Assembly: GCA_902784615.1 (NCBI GenBank)
Contig: CACZVN010000012.1
Span: 26,867-90,866, forward strand
Direction: 5' to 3'
DNA length: 64,000 nt
Source of the DNA: an uncultured Prevotellaceae bacterium
GTDB lineage: Bacteria; Bacteroidota; Bacteroidia; Bacteroidales; Bacteroidaceae
Part shown: positions 1 to 8,492 of the stretch, piece by piece
Layout of the letters: each line of letters starts with the position of its first letter
Position numbering within the stretch: position 1 is the first letter of the stretch
Translations under genes and position numbers: made by a program
Notes under the pieces: model-generated
Told to the model about the DNA's origin: nothing
The model's database searches: none
The model's input: the letters and a program-made list of their open reading frames with translations, nothing else

Positions 1-1171
1 CAGTGGGCACCATAGGTGAGGTGACGCTGTTGAAGACGATCACACCATCACCAGCGAGGACAGTCAGCACCTTCGCCATGATCTCTTTCAATTTTCCGCC
101 ATGTCCACCAATAAAAACGGCATCAGGACGGGGGAGGGTAGAGAGGTCTGTTTCGAGGAAATCGCCAATATGGATGTTGATGCCAGGGGCACCAAAGCGA
201 CGGGCGTTCTCATGGAAGATCGCCTCGCACTCAGGTCGGATCTCGAAGGCTTCGATATCCAAATGGGGGAACTGCAGACGGGCCTCGATAGAGACGCTGC
301 CTGTACAGAAACCTATGTCCCAGAAGATGTGCCTTTGAGGCAGTTCGAGTGCCTGAAGCGTCAGCAGACGGATGGGCATCTTAGTGATCATCTTCTCGCG
401 ACCGTCAAGTAGAGAGAATTCTGCGTCGGGGATGCCGAAGGGGACTCGCAGGGGACGGTTCTTCTGAGTTTGACCCCTTGAGGCGGAATTGTCAAACTCA
501 GAAGAACCGTCCCCAGTGAGTCCCAGCAGCACGCAATTGGGCATTGAGAATGTTGCCTGGGTGGCTTCTTCGAGAGTAAGCGTTGTGACCTTTTCGAGCG
601 CAGGATTCCCCAAGTGCTCGCCCACGGACATCTGATAATCTGTATAGCCATAGTCCAGCATCCGTTGGGCAATAGCGGCAGGAGTATGTTCACGATCTGT
701 CAGGATGCCGATCTTCCCTATCTTTTCGATGAGTGCTTTGTCGAACTCAGGCCATGGACGACCCGTGAGAGAGACGATCCGCATATCATGATAAGGCTTC
801 AGCAGTCGATGGGCCAACATCTGGAGGGAGTTAAAGGCGGGGTAAACCACCAACTTGGCCCCAGGCATCTTACGTTGAATGGTATTGGCAAAGCCAAAAA
901 ATAGCGGATCGCCAGAAGCAAAGACAACGATAGACTGACTGGCATCCTGATACTTAGATAAATGCTTGAAACACAAGTCGTATTGGTCAAAGACATCATC
1001 CAGAGGAACCGTGATATTGATCCAATCTGCTCCTTCTGGCAGGAACGGTGCCATGATCTCATGATGGCGCTTACCGCCAGAAAAGACTTTCCCCTGGCGG
1101 ATGACATCCAACACTTCTGGAGGGAAGAATGGCTGCGGATGGTCTGTGATGCCTATAACGATAAACTTCAT
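1..1171 (-). CDS. cbiET: CbiE-CbiT fusion, precorrin-6Y methyltransferase/decarboxylase (partial at left edge)
   Basis: Methylates C5 and C15 and decarboxylates C12 of the corrin ring, cytoplasmic B12 synthesis. I translated the minus strand from the ATG at 1171; the frame stays open to the window edge, so the C-terminus is missing. The CbiE half begins MKFIVIGITDHPQPFFPPEV and carries GDPLFFG near residue 100. The CbiT half has the SAM-binding motif DIGFCTGSVSIEA and the GGHGG motif near the edge. Its ATG overlaps the stop of the upstream cobJ-cobH gene in an ATGA arrangement, so the two are translationally coupled. Oddly, about 28 residues of the linker between the two halves are encoded by a 24-bp-arm palindrome (see 451-514). 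Fusion of CbiE with CbiT (CobL-like) is a known arrangement. Confidence 0.93.
   Translation of the reverse strand, partial: MKFIVIGITDHPQPFFPPEVLDVIRQGKVFSGGKRHHEIMAPFLPEGADWINITVPLDDVFDQYDLCFKHLSKYQDASQSIVVFASGDPLFFGFANTIQRKMPGAKLVVYPAFNSLQMLAHRLLKPYHDMRIVSLTGRPWPEFDKALIEKIGKIGILTDREHTPAAIAQRMLDYGYTDYQMSVGEHLGNPALEKVTTLTLEEATQATFSMPNCVLLGLTGDGSSEFDNSASRGQTQKNRPLRVPFGIPDAEFSLLDGREKMITKMPIRLLTLQALELPQRHIFWDIGFCTGSVSIEARLQFPHLDIEAFEIRPECEAIFHENARRFGAPGINIHIGDFLETDLSTLPRPDAVFIGGHGGKLKEIMAKVLTVLAGDGVIVFNSVTSPMVPT
451..514. repeat. Perfect 24-bp-arm palindrome inside cbiET
   Basis: Left arm 451-474 begins GGGGACGGTTCTTC; right arm 491-514 is its exact reverse complement; the loop is 16 nt. Shorter outer arms (GGGACTC at 441-447 and GAGTCCC at 518-524) extend the symmetry. 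The element is in frame, has no stop and falls in the interdomain linker of the fusion protein, where extra residues can be tolerated. It looks like a REP-type or ORF-invading palindromic element; no transposase gene is visible in this window. Confidence 0.85.
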
Positions 1172-2625
1172 AAGTCTCTCCCTGGTTTGAGTTGTGCAGC
1201 ATCGTCGAAGGTCAGGATTGCGTTACAGAGTGTGGCGGCGATATTGCTTCCGCCCTTGCGACCCTCCACGATGATCTTGGGAATATCACGGAAAGGCTTT
1301 ACCATGTGCTTCGACTCACGGACGTGGACGAAACCCACTGGGGCAGCAATGATACCAGCAGGACGAGCCTTTCCTTTACGGATCAGGTCACAGAGTTCCA
1401 TCAAAGCCGTGGGGGCGTTGCCAAAGGCGAAGAGGGCATCAGGATGTTCCTCGACAGCCAGACGGATACCTGCCTGCGTACGGGTAATCTCCTGCGAAGA
1501 GGCCATTTCTGCCACACGGGGATTAGAGAGATAGCATTTCGCCTCGATACCTAAGCGTTGGAGGGCACCCTTACGGATACCACTCACCACCATTGTCACG
1601 TCTGTCACGATCGTCTTCAGACTACCCTCACGTACTTTATTATATAATGTCTCCACAGCCCCCTCGTCCGTGTAGAGGATCTGTTCCATATTGAAGTCGG
1701 CAGTGGTATGGATGGCATGTAGCAGGGCCCATTTGTGATCCAAGGGATAGTCCTTCTTCTTCAGAAGATCCTCGATGGTATGGAAAGAGTCCATCATAAT
1801 CTGCTGGCCAGGTTTTTCCGCAACCTCCTGATCCTCACGATAGTAGCCGCGCGGTGTAATCATCTTGCCATCCACGACATACGACTGTGAATTACCAATC
1901 AGGATGACGGTAAACATATCCACCTGTTCAGGATCGAAGGCACCCAGAGTGGTGATAACCACCTCCTGATCCTCACGTCCTGCCTGACGGACATAGCCCA
2001 CTGGCGTCTCTTTCGAACGCTTCTGCAAGAAGAGTTCCTGCAGACGGTAGAGCTGCCAATACCGGCCATGTGACTTGGGGTTATAGATTGCCGTCACGAA
2101 GTCACCTTCAGCAGCCGCTGTGATCCTCCGCTCGATGACCTCCCAGGGCGTCATCAGGTCACTCAGCGAAATGATACACAGATCATGTCCGATGGGTGCG
2201 CCCAACAGCGATGCAGCCTTCTGGAAAGCAGAGATACCTGGCAAGACTTCGATTGTCACAACGGGGTCAGGAACCTTTGTGTCATCGGGATGACACAAAG
2301 GTTCCTGACCCCGTTGTGACAACTGACCCCGTTGTGACATCTCATAGATCAGCGGTGCCATGCCATAGATACCGGCATCACCAGAGGAGATCACCACAAC
2401 GGTCTTCCCCTGCTCTGCCAACTCAAAGGCCTGTTCTGCCCGTTCGCGTTCCCGTTTCATCCCTGTGTCGATACACTCGCATCCCTCAGAGACGTATGGC
2501 TCGATAAACTGGAAGTAATACTTATACCCCACGATGACATCCGCCTCGCGCACAGCCTCGAGTACGGCGGGGGTGATATCTTCCTTGCTACCAGGTCCGA
2601 TGCCTGCTACGATGATCTTTCCCAT
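1168..2625 (-). CDS. cobJH: CobJ-CobH fusion: precorrin-3B C17-methyltransferase and precorrin-8X methylmutase
   Basis: Two cobalamin enzymes in one 485-residue chain. Residues 1 to about 275 are the CobJ/CbiH SAM methyltransferase: GIGPGS at the start, GDAGIYGMAPLIYEM near residue 85, then IEVLPGISAFQKAASLLGAP and a typical CobJ end (TPRGYYR). Residues about 285-485 are a CobH/CbiC methylmutase, with IVTDVTMVVSGIRKG, FAFGNAPTALMEL and APVGFVHVRESK. Ring contraction and methyl migration are thus combined. The gene follows the TonB receptor by 2 bp and overlaps cbiET by 4 bp, so it belongs to the riboswitch operon. About 28 residues after IYEM are encoded by an inserted palindrome (2253-2339) that keeps the frame open. 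Confidence 0.93.
   Translation of the reverse strand: MGKIIVAGIGPGSKEDITPAVLEAVREADVIVGYKYYFQFIEPYVSEGCECIDTGMKRERERAEQAFELAEQGKTVVVISSGDAGIYGMAPLIYEMSQRGQLSQRGQEPLCHPDDTKVPDPVVTIEVLPGISAFQKAASLLGAPIGHDLCIISLSDLMTPWEVIERRITAAAEGDFVTAIYNPKSHGRYWQLYRLQELFLQKRSKETPVGYVRQAGREDQEVVITTLGAFDPEQVDMFTVILIGNSQSYVVDGKMITPRGYYREDQEVAEKPGQQIMMDSFHTIEDLLKKKDYPLDHKWALLHAIHTTADFNMEQILYTDEGAVETLYNKVREGSLKTIVTDVTMVVSGIRKGALQRLGIEAKCYLSNPRVAEMASSQEITRTQAGIRLAVEEHPDALFAFGNAPTALMELCDLIRKGKARPAGIIAAPVGFVHVRESKHMVKPFRDIPKIIVEGRKGGSNIAATLCNAILTFDDAAQLKPGRDL
2253..2339. repeat. Perfect 34-bp-arm palindrome plus partial third copy inside cobJ-cobH
   Basis: Left arm 2253-2286 begins TTGTCACAACGGGGTCAGG; right arm 2289-2322 is its exact reverse complement with only 2 nt between. 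A further partial copy, CTGACCCCGTTGTGACA, follows at 2323-2339. On the coding strand it reads without stop as residues SQRGQLSQRGQEPLC and on to PVVT, between the conserved IYEM and IEVLPG segments, where family members have only a few residues. This is an in-frame insertion of a hairpin element. Confidence 0.88.
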
Positions 2626-2627
2626 GA

Positions 2628-4703
2628 TTACTGCTTAAATTTCACTTTCAAACTGACAACGAGCATGCGGCCCGGTGAATAGAGTGCGTACTTACGAGTA
2701 GAGGAGTCGATGCGACGATCCACCTTGTCAAAGATGTTATCCACACCAATGCCTGGTTCGAGGAAGGCCCATTTCGCCACATCGAAACTATGCGTGGTAT
2801 GTAGGTTCCAGATGCCAAAGCCTGGCGCATCCTCGTAAGTCCCTGTGTAATAGGTTTTGGACTGGAGGCGCCCATTCAGATTGATGTTTAGTCCGTATTT
2901 GCCCCAAGTATGATGATAATTGGCGGCGATAGTGGCGGTATGGCGGATGCTGCGCTCCAGCACGCTCCACTCGTCTCCGCTCTTGGTGCGGGCGTAGGTA
3001 TAGGCATAATTGGCAGAGAGGTTGAAGCCTCGGAAGATATTGGCAGAGACATTCACCTGCACACCTTTCACATCGCCCTTATCGCTATTCTGGTAAAGGG
3101 CATAGCTTACCATCTTGTCGGCCTGTTCCTGCGTCATCTCAGGGAATTCCTGCATGAGCATCGTCCTACTGGCATCATCGACGGGTACGTTTTGTTTGAC
3201 TACCATATCATTGATGCGATTCAGATAGCCCGTCACACTCAATGCGATTACATCGTTTCGATACTCTGCATTCAGCGAGAAGTAGTTACTTTTCTCTGGC
3301 TTTAGATCCTGGTTACCAAAACTGATCTGGGCCTTACCACGATTCACAGAGAAGTAATGGTAATAGAGCTCATCGAGACCAGGTGCACGGAAACCTGCCG
3401 AATAGGTGGCACGGAAACGGAAGTTACCTGGGGCATACATCAACGTAGCCTTTGGCGTCAGGTGATTATTGAATGTCTCGTGATGCGTAAAGCGTAATCC
3501 GAGGGTAGCAGTGATATCCTTTAGCAGTCTCATCTCGTGCTGGGCATAGGCAGCAAGGGTATAGACGTGTTGGTCGATATCGCCAGAGGTGGCATTGAGG
3601 TAATCCTTACGCCAATCGGCTCCGAAGATGGTGGTGGATTTGGAAGTGAGTCCGAGAATAGCCTTCACCTCGCCGTCCATCATACGTTGTTTCTTCGACT
3701 GTACATAGTCGCCCACGGCATTACTCTTCGTTGCCACATCGTATTCCTTACCATAACGGAAACGATCGACGGTAAAAGTGGCCTGAAGGGAGTTCTTGGC
3801 CGTAAACTTGTAGATACCACCGAGATTCCAGCGGAAGCCCTTGTAACGCATCTCGTAGTCGAGACCACCTGTGACATCCTCTCTGGTTTCAGGACGGTCT
3901 GTGATCTTATATGAATAGTCTAAGCCCGCATTCAATGCCAATTGACGATTGGGGGCATAGGTGAATTTCTGTCCTATGATGTTCGAGCGATAGCCTGTAA
4001 ACAACGGGGCGATGCTCTTTTGGGTCTCAGTATCTGAGCCCTTCACGTATTCAAAGTCGTTGTTTCGATAGCTATCGGCCTGATCGTGGGTAAACGAGGT
4101 GTATGAGCCAAAGCCTTTGGTATAGATATCAAGATTGACACTTTCTGTCAGGACACCACGACCTGACACGCGAGTGTCGCTCATAACACTGACGAGCTGC
4201 TGTGTGGGCTGGTCGGTGATGATGTTGATGACGCCGGCAATGGCGTCAGAGCCATAGAGTGACGAGGCGGCTCCGTCGAGCACCTCAATACGCTTCACGC
4301 GACTCATATTGATACGGTTCAGATCGACATTGTTCGAGATGTCACCGTTAAGCTTCTGACCATTGATGAGGATGAGGATATATTTGTTACCTAAGCCGTT
4401 GAGGCGCAGGAAGGTTCCCATCGAACTGGGTGCCATCGAGACCTGCGGTATCATACGGGTCAGCGCACCGTCGAAGGTGCTGATCCCCTGTTCGCGGATC
4501 TCCTGACTGGAGAGCACATGGACGGGCGTGGCTGTGCTCTTCAGACGCTGGTGGTGACCTGATCCCGTCACCACCACGGGGTTCAGATTAAAGGAACGAT
4601 CCACCACAGAAGAGTCTTTCCGCTCCATCTTGTGGATCTGGGAAAAAGCGGCACTCCCCGAGAGGAGTGCCACAGCTAAGATCATTAGCGCTTTATAATT
4701 CAT
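2628..4703 (-). CDS. TonB-dependent receptor, BtuB-like (corrinoid uptake)
   Basis: Outer-membrane gated channel of 691 residues. It has a signal peptide (MNYKALMILAVALLSGSAAFS), a TonB box-like NPVVVTGSG near residue 45, a plug domain with LNGLGNKYILILINGQ and VLDGAASSLYGSDAIAGVIN, and a beta-barrel ending in an aromatic-rich strand. There is no N-terminal carboxypeptidase-like domain, unlike SusC proteins. It sits between the cobaltochelatase gene and cobJ-cobH in a B12-riboswitch operon, so the substrate is probably cobalamin, a corrinoid precursor or cobalt. The substrate is inferred from context. Confidence 0.88.
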   Translation of the reverse strand: MNYKALMILAVALLSGSAAFSQIHKMERKDSSVVDRSFNLNPVVVTGSGHHQRLKSTATPVHVLSSQEIREQGISTFDGALTRMIPQVSMAPSSMGTFLRLNGLGNKYILILINGQKLNGDISNNVDLNRINMSRVKRIEVLDGAASSLYGSDAIAGVINIITDQPTQQLVSVMSDTRVSGRGVLTESVNLDIYTKGFGSYTSFTHDQADSYRNNDFEYVKGSDTETQKSIAPLFTGYRSNIIGQKFTYAPNRQLALNAGLDYSYKITDRPETREDVTGGLDYEMRYKGFRWNLGGIYKFTAKNSLQATFTVDRFRYGKEYDVATKSNAVGDYVQSKKQRMMDGEVKAILGLTSKSTTIFGADWRKDYLNATSGDIDQHVYTLAAYAQHEMRLLKDITATLGLRFTHHETFNNHLTPKATLMYAPGNFRFRATYSAGFRAPGLDELYYHYFSVNRGKAQISFGNQDLKPEKSNYFSLNAEYRNDVIALSVTGYLNRINDMVVKQNVPVDDASRTMLMQEFPEMTQEQADKMVSYALYQNSDKGDVKGVQVNVSANIFRGFNLSANYAYTYARTKSGDEWSVLERSIRHTATIAANYHHTWGKYGLNINLNGRLQSKTYYTGTYEDAPGFGIWNLHTTHSFDVAKWAFLEPGIGVDNIFDKVDRRIDSSTRKYALYSPGRMLVVSLKVKFKQ

Positions 4704-4712
4704 GAGAGAGAA

Positions 4713-5903
4713 TTATTCTTCAGGATTCTTTGAGTGGTAGTAGTCCAAAGGATCACCGTCAATGGCAGCCTGAGTATGATTCATCCATACCTGGCGGATG
4801 GTAGGCAGTTCGAGCAGACCGAGATTAATCATCGTATCGTCATTGCACTCATAACCCAGGTGCTGGAAGTACATCTTCCAAGAGGTGTCCTCAACCTCAC
4901 CCTCCTCATTCGGAGTGAAGCCTACACCATCTTCCCAGTTATCGTCATCGTCACCAGCCATGTCATTGTGTCCATGGTCACCGTCGATAGACATCAGGGG
5001 ATGGCAATAGACCTTACCACTGGTGATGCCAGCAGCAGTCATACGGGCCCAGACATTCGTCTTGAAGTTACCCATCATATCTACGGTACCTACGAAATAG
5101 TTCTTGCTGTAGGTCTGGAGAGCCTCCTCAAGATCGGTATAACGCACGTTGGCCTTGTAGGTGTCGTAAGAGTCGGGGTTACCATGACCCATGAAGGCCA
5201 CCACACCCTCAGCAGCCTTGTCACTATAAAGAGCATTGAGTTCCTTGGCCACAGCGGGGACATCATTCTCCTTGCTCTGCAGCAGAGGCACACCGAGTTT
5301 CAGCACCACCTGAGAGAGATACTCGTCGTCGAGGTCACCATTGGCATTGTTGGCGAAGTCCTTGATGTAGTTGATCACACGGGTATATTCCTCACCAGGA
5401 ATCACCTGCAGCGACTGAACGACGATCTCCTCATACATCACCTCCTTGTCGGCAAAAGCATTGAGCCAGAAAGGAGGAGCATAGTAGTTACGGGTCACAC
5501 CGTTCTCACCGGCTGCAGCACGGTTGATACAAATAGCAGACGAATAACTCAGGAAGATGTCATAATCGGGGAAAGCAGTCTTATAAGCCTCAATCGTAGT
5601 ATCGAAAGAGTCGAAAGCCTGCTCCCATGTAGAGCCGAAAGCCACGAGCAGAATCACCTTATCGTTCTTCTTGTTGGCTTTCACATCGTCAGTAACGAGT
5701 TTCTGGTACTTCGCCCAATTGCTTTCGTCGATCACAGTTACAGTGTCTTTCTCAACCACCGTCACCGTATCGGTCTTGATGACCTCTACGGGTTTCTCGA
5801 CTTCCTTAATCACTTCTTTCTCCTTTTCACAGGAGGCAATACCTACGGTGAAGCAAACAGCTGCGAATGCCATCACCAAATACTTAATCTGTTTCATTGT
5901 CAT
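4713..5903 (-). CDS. cbiK: CbiK-type sirohydrochlorin cobaltochelatase, lipoprotein form
   Basis: Predicted to insert Co2+ into sirohydrochlorin. The 396-residue protein has a lipoprotein signal (VGIASC, Cys25), then a charged linker of EVEKPVEV and TDTVTVVEKD type, then the chelatase fold from about residue 80 (VILLVAFGSTWEQAF). The two metal-site histidines of the family fit H240 in MGHGNPDSY and H310 in GDHGHNDMAGD. The lipid anchor places it outside the cytoplasm; periplasmic CbiK forms are known from Desulfovibrio. It is flanked by two BtuB-like receptors. Starts at 5903 or 5897 are possible; both overlap the end of the upstream receptor gene. A general exported metal- or tetrapyrrole-binding role is an alternative. 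Confidence 0.85.
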   Translation of the reverse strand: MTMKQIKYLVMAFAAVCFTVGIASCEKEKEVIKEVEKPVEVIKTDTVTVVEKDTVTVIDESNWAKYQKLVTDDVKANKKNDKVILLVAFGSTWEQAFDSFDTTIEAYKTAFPDYDIFLSYSSAICINRAAAGENGVTRNYYAPPFWLNAFADKEVMYEEIVVQSLQVIPGEEYTRVINYIKDFANNANGDLDDEYLSQVVLKLGVPLLQSKENDVPAVAKELNALYSDKAAEGVVAFMGHGNPDSYDTYKANVRYTDLEEALQTYSKNYFVGTVDMMGNFKTNVWARMTAAGITSGKVYCHPLMSIDGDHGHNDMAGDDDDNWEDGVGFTPNEEGEVEDTSWKMYFQHLGYECNDDTMINLGLLELPTIRQVWMNHTQAAIDGDPLDYYHSKNPEE

Positions 5904-8043
5904 TTGTTTTAAAGTTAGACTTATTGTTAGTGAATCTCAATTTCTTACCTTGACTGAAGCGGATGGTCAGTGTACCGTAGATGGTACGACCAGGATTGGT
6001 GGTACCCAGATGCAGACCATGTGGTGTATCATCGACATAGTTGAATATGTTGTCAACACCTGCCTCTACACGGAACAGCCATTTCTTGCTGACGGGGAAC
6101 TCGTGGTTGGTAGCGATACGCCAGAGCTGATAGCCCTTGCCGTCACCGTCAATCTGGTAGTAGCGCTTGCTCGACATCCTACCGTATAGTCCGACGCCCA
6201 GACGATATTTCTTTGAAACATCATGATTCCACGTGGCAAACCAACTGCCCTTATGGTGGGCCGTTCCGTCGATGATGACATCTTTTAGTTTGTCATGGGT
6301 TGAGTCGTATTGCTTGGCATCGGTGTCCAGATAGCTGTAACTGCCACCGAGCATCCACTCGCTATTGATACGATAGCGAATGCTGACATCGACGCCCTTG
6401 GTCTCTGCCGTCTCAAGATTCTGGTACTGACGCGTCTTCACCGGGTCGTATTTGATGATATACTCCGCTGGAGCCTGACTGTTGGGAATGGTCACCAGCG
6501 TGATCATATTATCTACATTATTGATATAACCCGTCACCGTCACGTTTAGTCCCTGCCAGTTGTACTCACCACTGACGGCATAGTAGTTAGAGGTCTGAGG
6601 CGTCAGATCCTCGTTACCCAGATAGAGATAGGTGCCGTTCATGTATTTCACGTAACGATAGCTCTGCTCCTTCGGGGTAGGTGACTTGAAACCCTGGCTC
6701 CAAGTAGCGCGCAGACGGACGTTTTCACCCAAGGAGAGCATGCCAGAAATCTTCGGTGTGAGTCGGAAACCAAACTGTACATTCTGGTTCAGGCGCAGTC
6801 CTCCCGTGATATTCATAGCAATCTTCGGACTGAACGCATAGCGCCACTCATCCTGCATATAGACTGCTTCGGTATTATCTCTCGCCACACCACCATCCAC
6901 GCGCATCGGTGCCTCCAGATAGTCATAACGCCACTCCACACCGCCACTCAGACGATTCTCATAGGGTAATGAGAAGATGCCCTTCAGGTGGGCCATGATA
7001 CGACGCTGGTCGCTCTGCAACTCCTCATCGTCGGGGAAATAGGGATAATATGGTGTGAAGTTACCATGGGGATCATAGCCATCGGTCAGTGTGATGTCCG
7101 TATAATAATAATAGTACGCGTGACGGTCCCAGTTCAGGTCGAGTGTGATGGCATCAGTCTTGCTGCCTGTCAGCCCATGCAGCCAACGGCCACCTGCCGC
7201 CAGACTCTGGTTACGGTATTCCAAATCGTAGGTCTTCACATCAACGGCAGCATATTTACCACATGGACGGTAGATACGCTTCCAGTAAGTACTGCCCTCG
7301 GCATAGAGTTCCAGATTTCTCACGGGCTCATAGGTAAGACGCTCCGACACCTGCCAGTTGGTATAACGATTCACGGTCATGTTGCGCGAATCGGTAATCA
7401 GGAACTCCGTCTTACTGGGGTCTTCCGTCGCTGTGTTCTGCCAACCGTCGGAGTGCTGCAGTTGGAAGTTCGTGTAACTCTTGAACTTACCGATGGCGAT
7501 GCCCAGACCATTATGCTGGCGCAGATCACCATAACTGCCGCCACGCGTGGTATTCTCCACGAGCAATCCTTCGTTGCGCTTCTTCGTGATAACGTTAATC
7601 ACGCCAGCAATCGCATCCGAACCATAGAGCGCACTCGATGCACCTTTCACAATCTCAATCTTCTCGATGTTCTGCGGATCGATGAGCGAGAGGTCATTCT
7701 GTCCACCCACATCCCCATGGATACGCTTGCCGTCAATGAGCACGAGGATGTAGTCATTCCCCAGACCATTAAGTTGCATCTGTGAGCCCATATCATCATC
7801 ACTGAAAGCAAACGAGGCTGTGAGTCCTGCAAGGATGTCTTGCAGACTCTGACCACCATAGTTACGAAGCATCTTACTGGTGATAACCTCTGTCTGTACA
7901 GGTGCATTCTTTAATAGGTGCTGGGTGCCGGTTCCCGTCACCACCACTTCCTGCAACGAGTCAGTGCGCCATATATGATCCTGTGCCGTCAAACTGACAG
8001 CACACAGCCAAAGGCCAATAGCCAATTTCTGTCTTAACATCAT
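5884..8043 (-). CDS. btuB: TonB-dependent receptor, BtuB-like, first gene after the B12 riboswitch
   Basis: A 719-residue outer-membrane receptor: signal peptide MMLRQKLAIGLWLCAVSLTAQ, TonB-box-like LQEVVVTGTGT, plug motifs LNGLGNDYILVLIDGKRIHG and KGASSALYGSDAIAGVINV, then a long barrel rich in aromatic residues. It is the first gene downstream of the minus-strand cobalamin riboswitch, which strongly supports a cobalamin or corrinoid ligand. It overlaps the start of the cbiK gene by 14-20 bp. It resembles the receptor at 2628-4703 in plug layout but is clearly diverged, so the operon has two receptors with perhaps different corrinoid preferences. Confidence 0.9.
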   Translation of the reverse strand: MMLRQKLAIGLWLCAVSLTAQDHIWRTDSLQEVVVTGTGTQHLLKNAPVQTEVITSKMLRNYGGQSLQDILAGLTASFAFSDDDMGSQMQLNGLGNDYILVLIDGKRIHGDVGGQNDLSLIDPQNIEKIEIVKGASSALYGSDAIAGVINVITKKRNEGLLVENTTRGGSYGDLRQHNGLGIAIGKFKSYTNFQLQHSDGWQNTATEDPSKTEFLITDSRNMTVNRYTNWQVSERLTYEPVRNLELYAEGSTYWKRIYRPCGKYAAVDVKTYDLEYRNQSLAAGGRWLHGLTGSKTDAITLDLNWDRHAYYYYYTDITLTDGYDPHGNFTPYYPYFPDDEELQSDQRRIMAHLKGIFSLPYENRLSGGVEWRYDYLEAPMRVDGGVARDNTEAVYMQDEWRYAFSPKIAMNITGGLRLNQNVQFGFRLTPKISGMLSLGENVRLRATWSQGFKSPTPKEQSYRYVKYMNGTYLYLGNEDLTPQTSNYYAVSGEYNWQGLNVTVTGYINNVDNMITLVTIPNSQAPAEYIIKYDPVKTRQYQNLETAETKGVDVSIRYRINSEWMLGGSYSYLDTDAKQYDSTHDKLKDVIIDGTAHHKGSWFATWNHDVSKKYRLGVGLYGRMSSKRYYQIDGDGKGYQLWRIATNHEFPVSKKWLFRVEAGVDNIFNYVDDTPHGLHLGTTNPGRTIYGTLTIRFSQGKKLRFTNNKSNFKTNDNETD

Positions 8044-8164
8044 AAAAAACTACTTTTCGTTTCCGCATATCCCTGTGCGGCCGTACTTATGTTTTCTGGC
8101 AGGCTTGACCTTCGGTCGAGCCCTGCCCTCGCTCGGCATAACTGGAGCAAGCTCCGTTCTGCTC

Positions 8165-8335
8165 TCGCTTCTGGCAGGTCTTCTGACTTTCCCCAGTCTG
8201 CTTTACCTTCCCGACTTTTGTCAGTGGCGTTATACAAGCAAACCCTTTTGACGGGGATTACAGCTGCAGGTACAGTTCCGGACTCTCACCGGATTCCCTT
8301 ACATCAGGCGGCATCAGCCACCAAATTGCCATATC
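8165..8335 (-). promoter_or_regulatory. Cobalamin riboswitch (AdoCbl type) for the minus-strand cobalamin operon
   Basis: Read on the minus strand it contains GGGAATCCGGTGAGAGTCCGG, the core CTGCAGCTGTAATCCCC and the B12 box GTCAGAAGACCTGCC (plus coordinates 8173-8187), in the order of the Rfam cobalamin family. The expression platform (about 8060-8160) holds several hairpins, such as GGAGC-TT-GCTCC and GGCTCGACC-GAA-GGTCAAGCC, before the receptor ATG at 8043. It should switch off receptor, cbiK and corrin gene expression when B12 is abundant. Confidence 0.93.
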
Positions 8336-8342
8336 TTGGCGA

Positions 8343-8350
8343 CAAAGATA
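8343..8350 (-). promoter_or_regulatory. Bacteroidetes -7 promoter element (TATCTTTG) for the riboswitch operon
   Basis: The minus strand reads GTTGTATCTTTGTCGCC, a match to the Bacteroidales TAnnTTTG element, a few bases upstream of the riboswitch aptamer. Confidence 0.7.
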
Positions 8351-8466
8351 CAACTTTTTATTATAACTGATGCAAAAAAAGAGTATTTTTTTAATTTTGA
8401 GCTTCGCTCGAAGTTACTCATGCTCGGAAAATCTCAAATTAATTTGGATTTTCACTCGCTTATTCG

Positions 8467-8474
8467 TAACTTTG
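8467..8474 (+). promoter_or_regulatory. Bacteroidetes -7 promoter element (TAACTTTG) for the cbiA-cobS operon
   Basis: TAACTTTGCAC lies 19 bp upstream of the chosen cbiA start, with a TTTG (-33) element near 8441. No riboswitch is visible on this strand, so the late genes may not be directly B12-regulated. The sequence between 8351 and 8460 otherwise holds only AT-rich and GCTTCGCTC-type dispersed-repeat sequence. Confidence 0.65.
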
Positions 8475-8492
8475 CACCAAATTCATGTAACG

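Noticed and set aside
4734-5912. A 392-codon open frame antisense to cbiK
   Set aside because: It is exactly opposite a clear CbiK gene and shows no family motifs.
6988-7785. A 265-codon frame antisense to the BtuB-like receptor
   Set aside because: Antisense shadow of a strongly supported TonB receptor.
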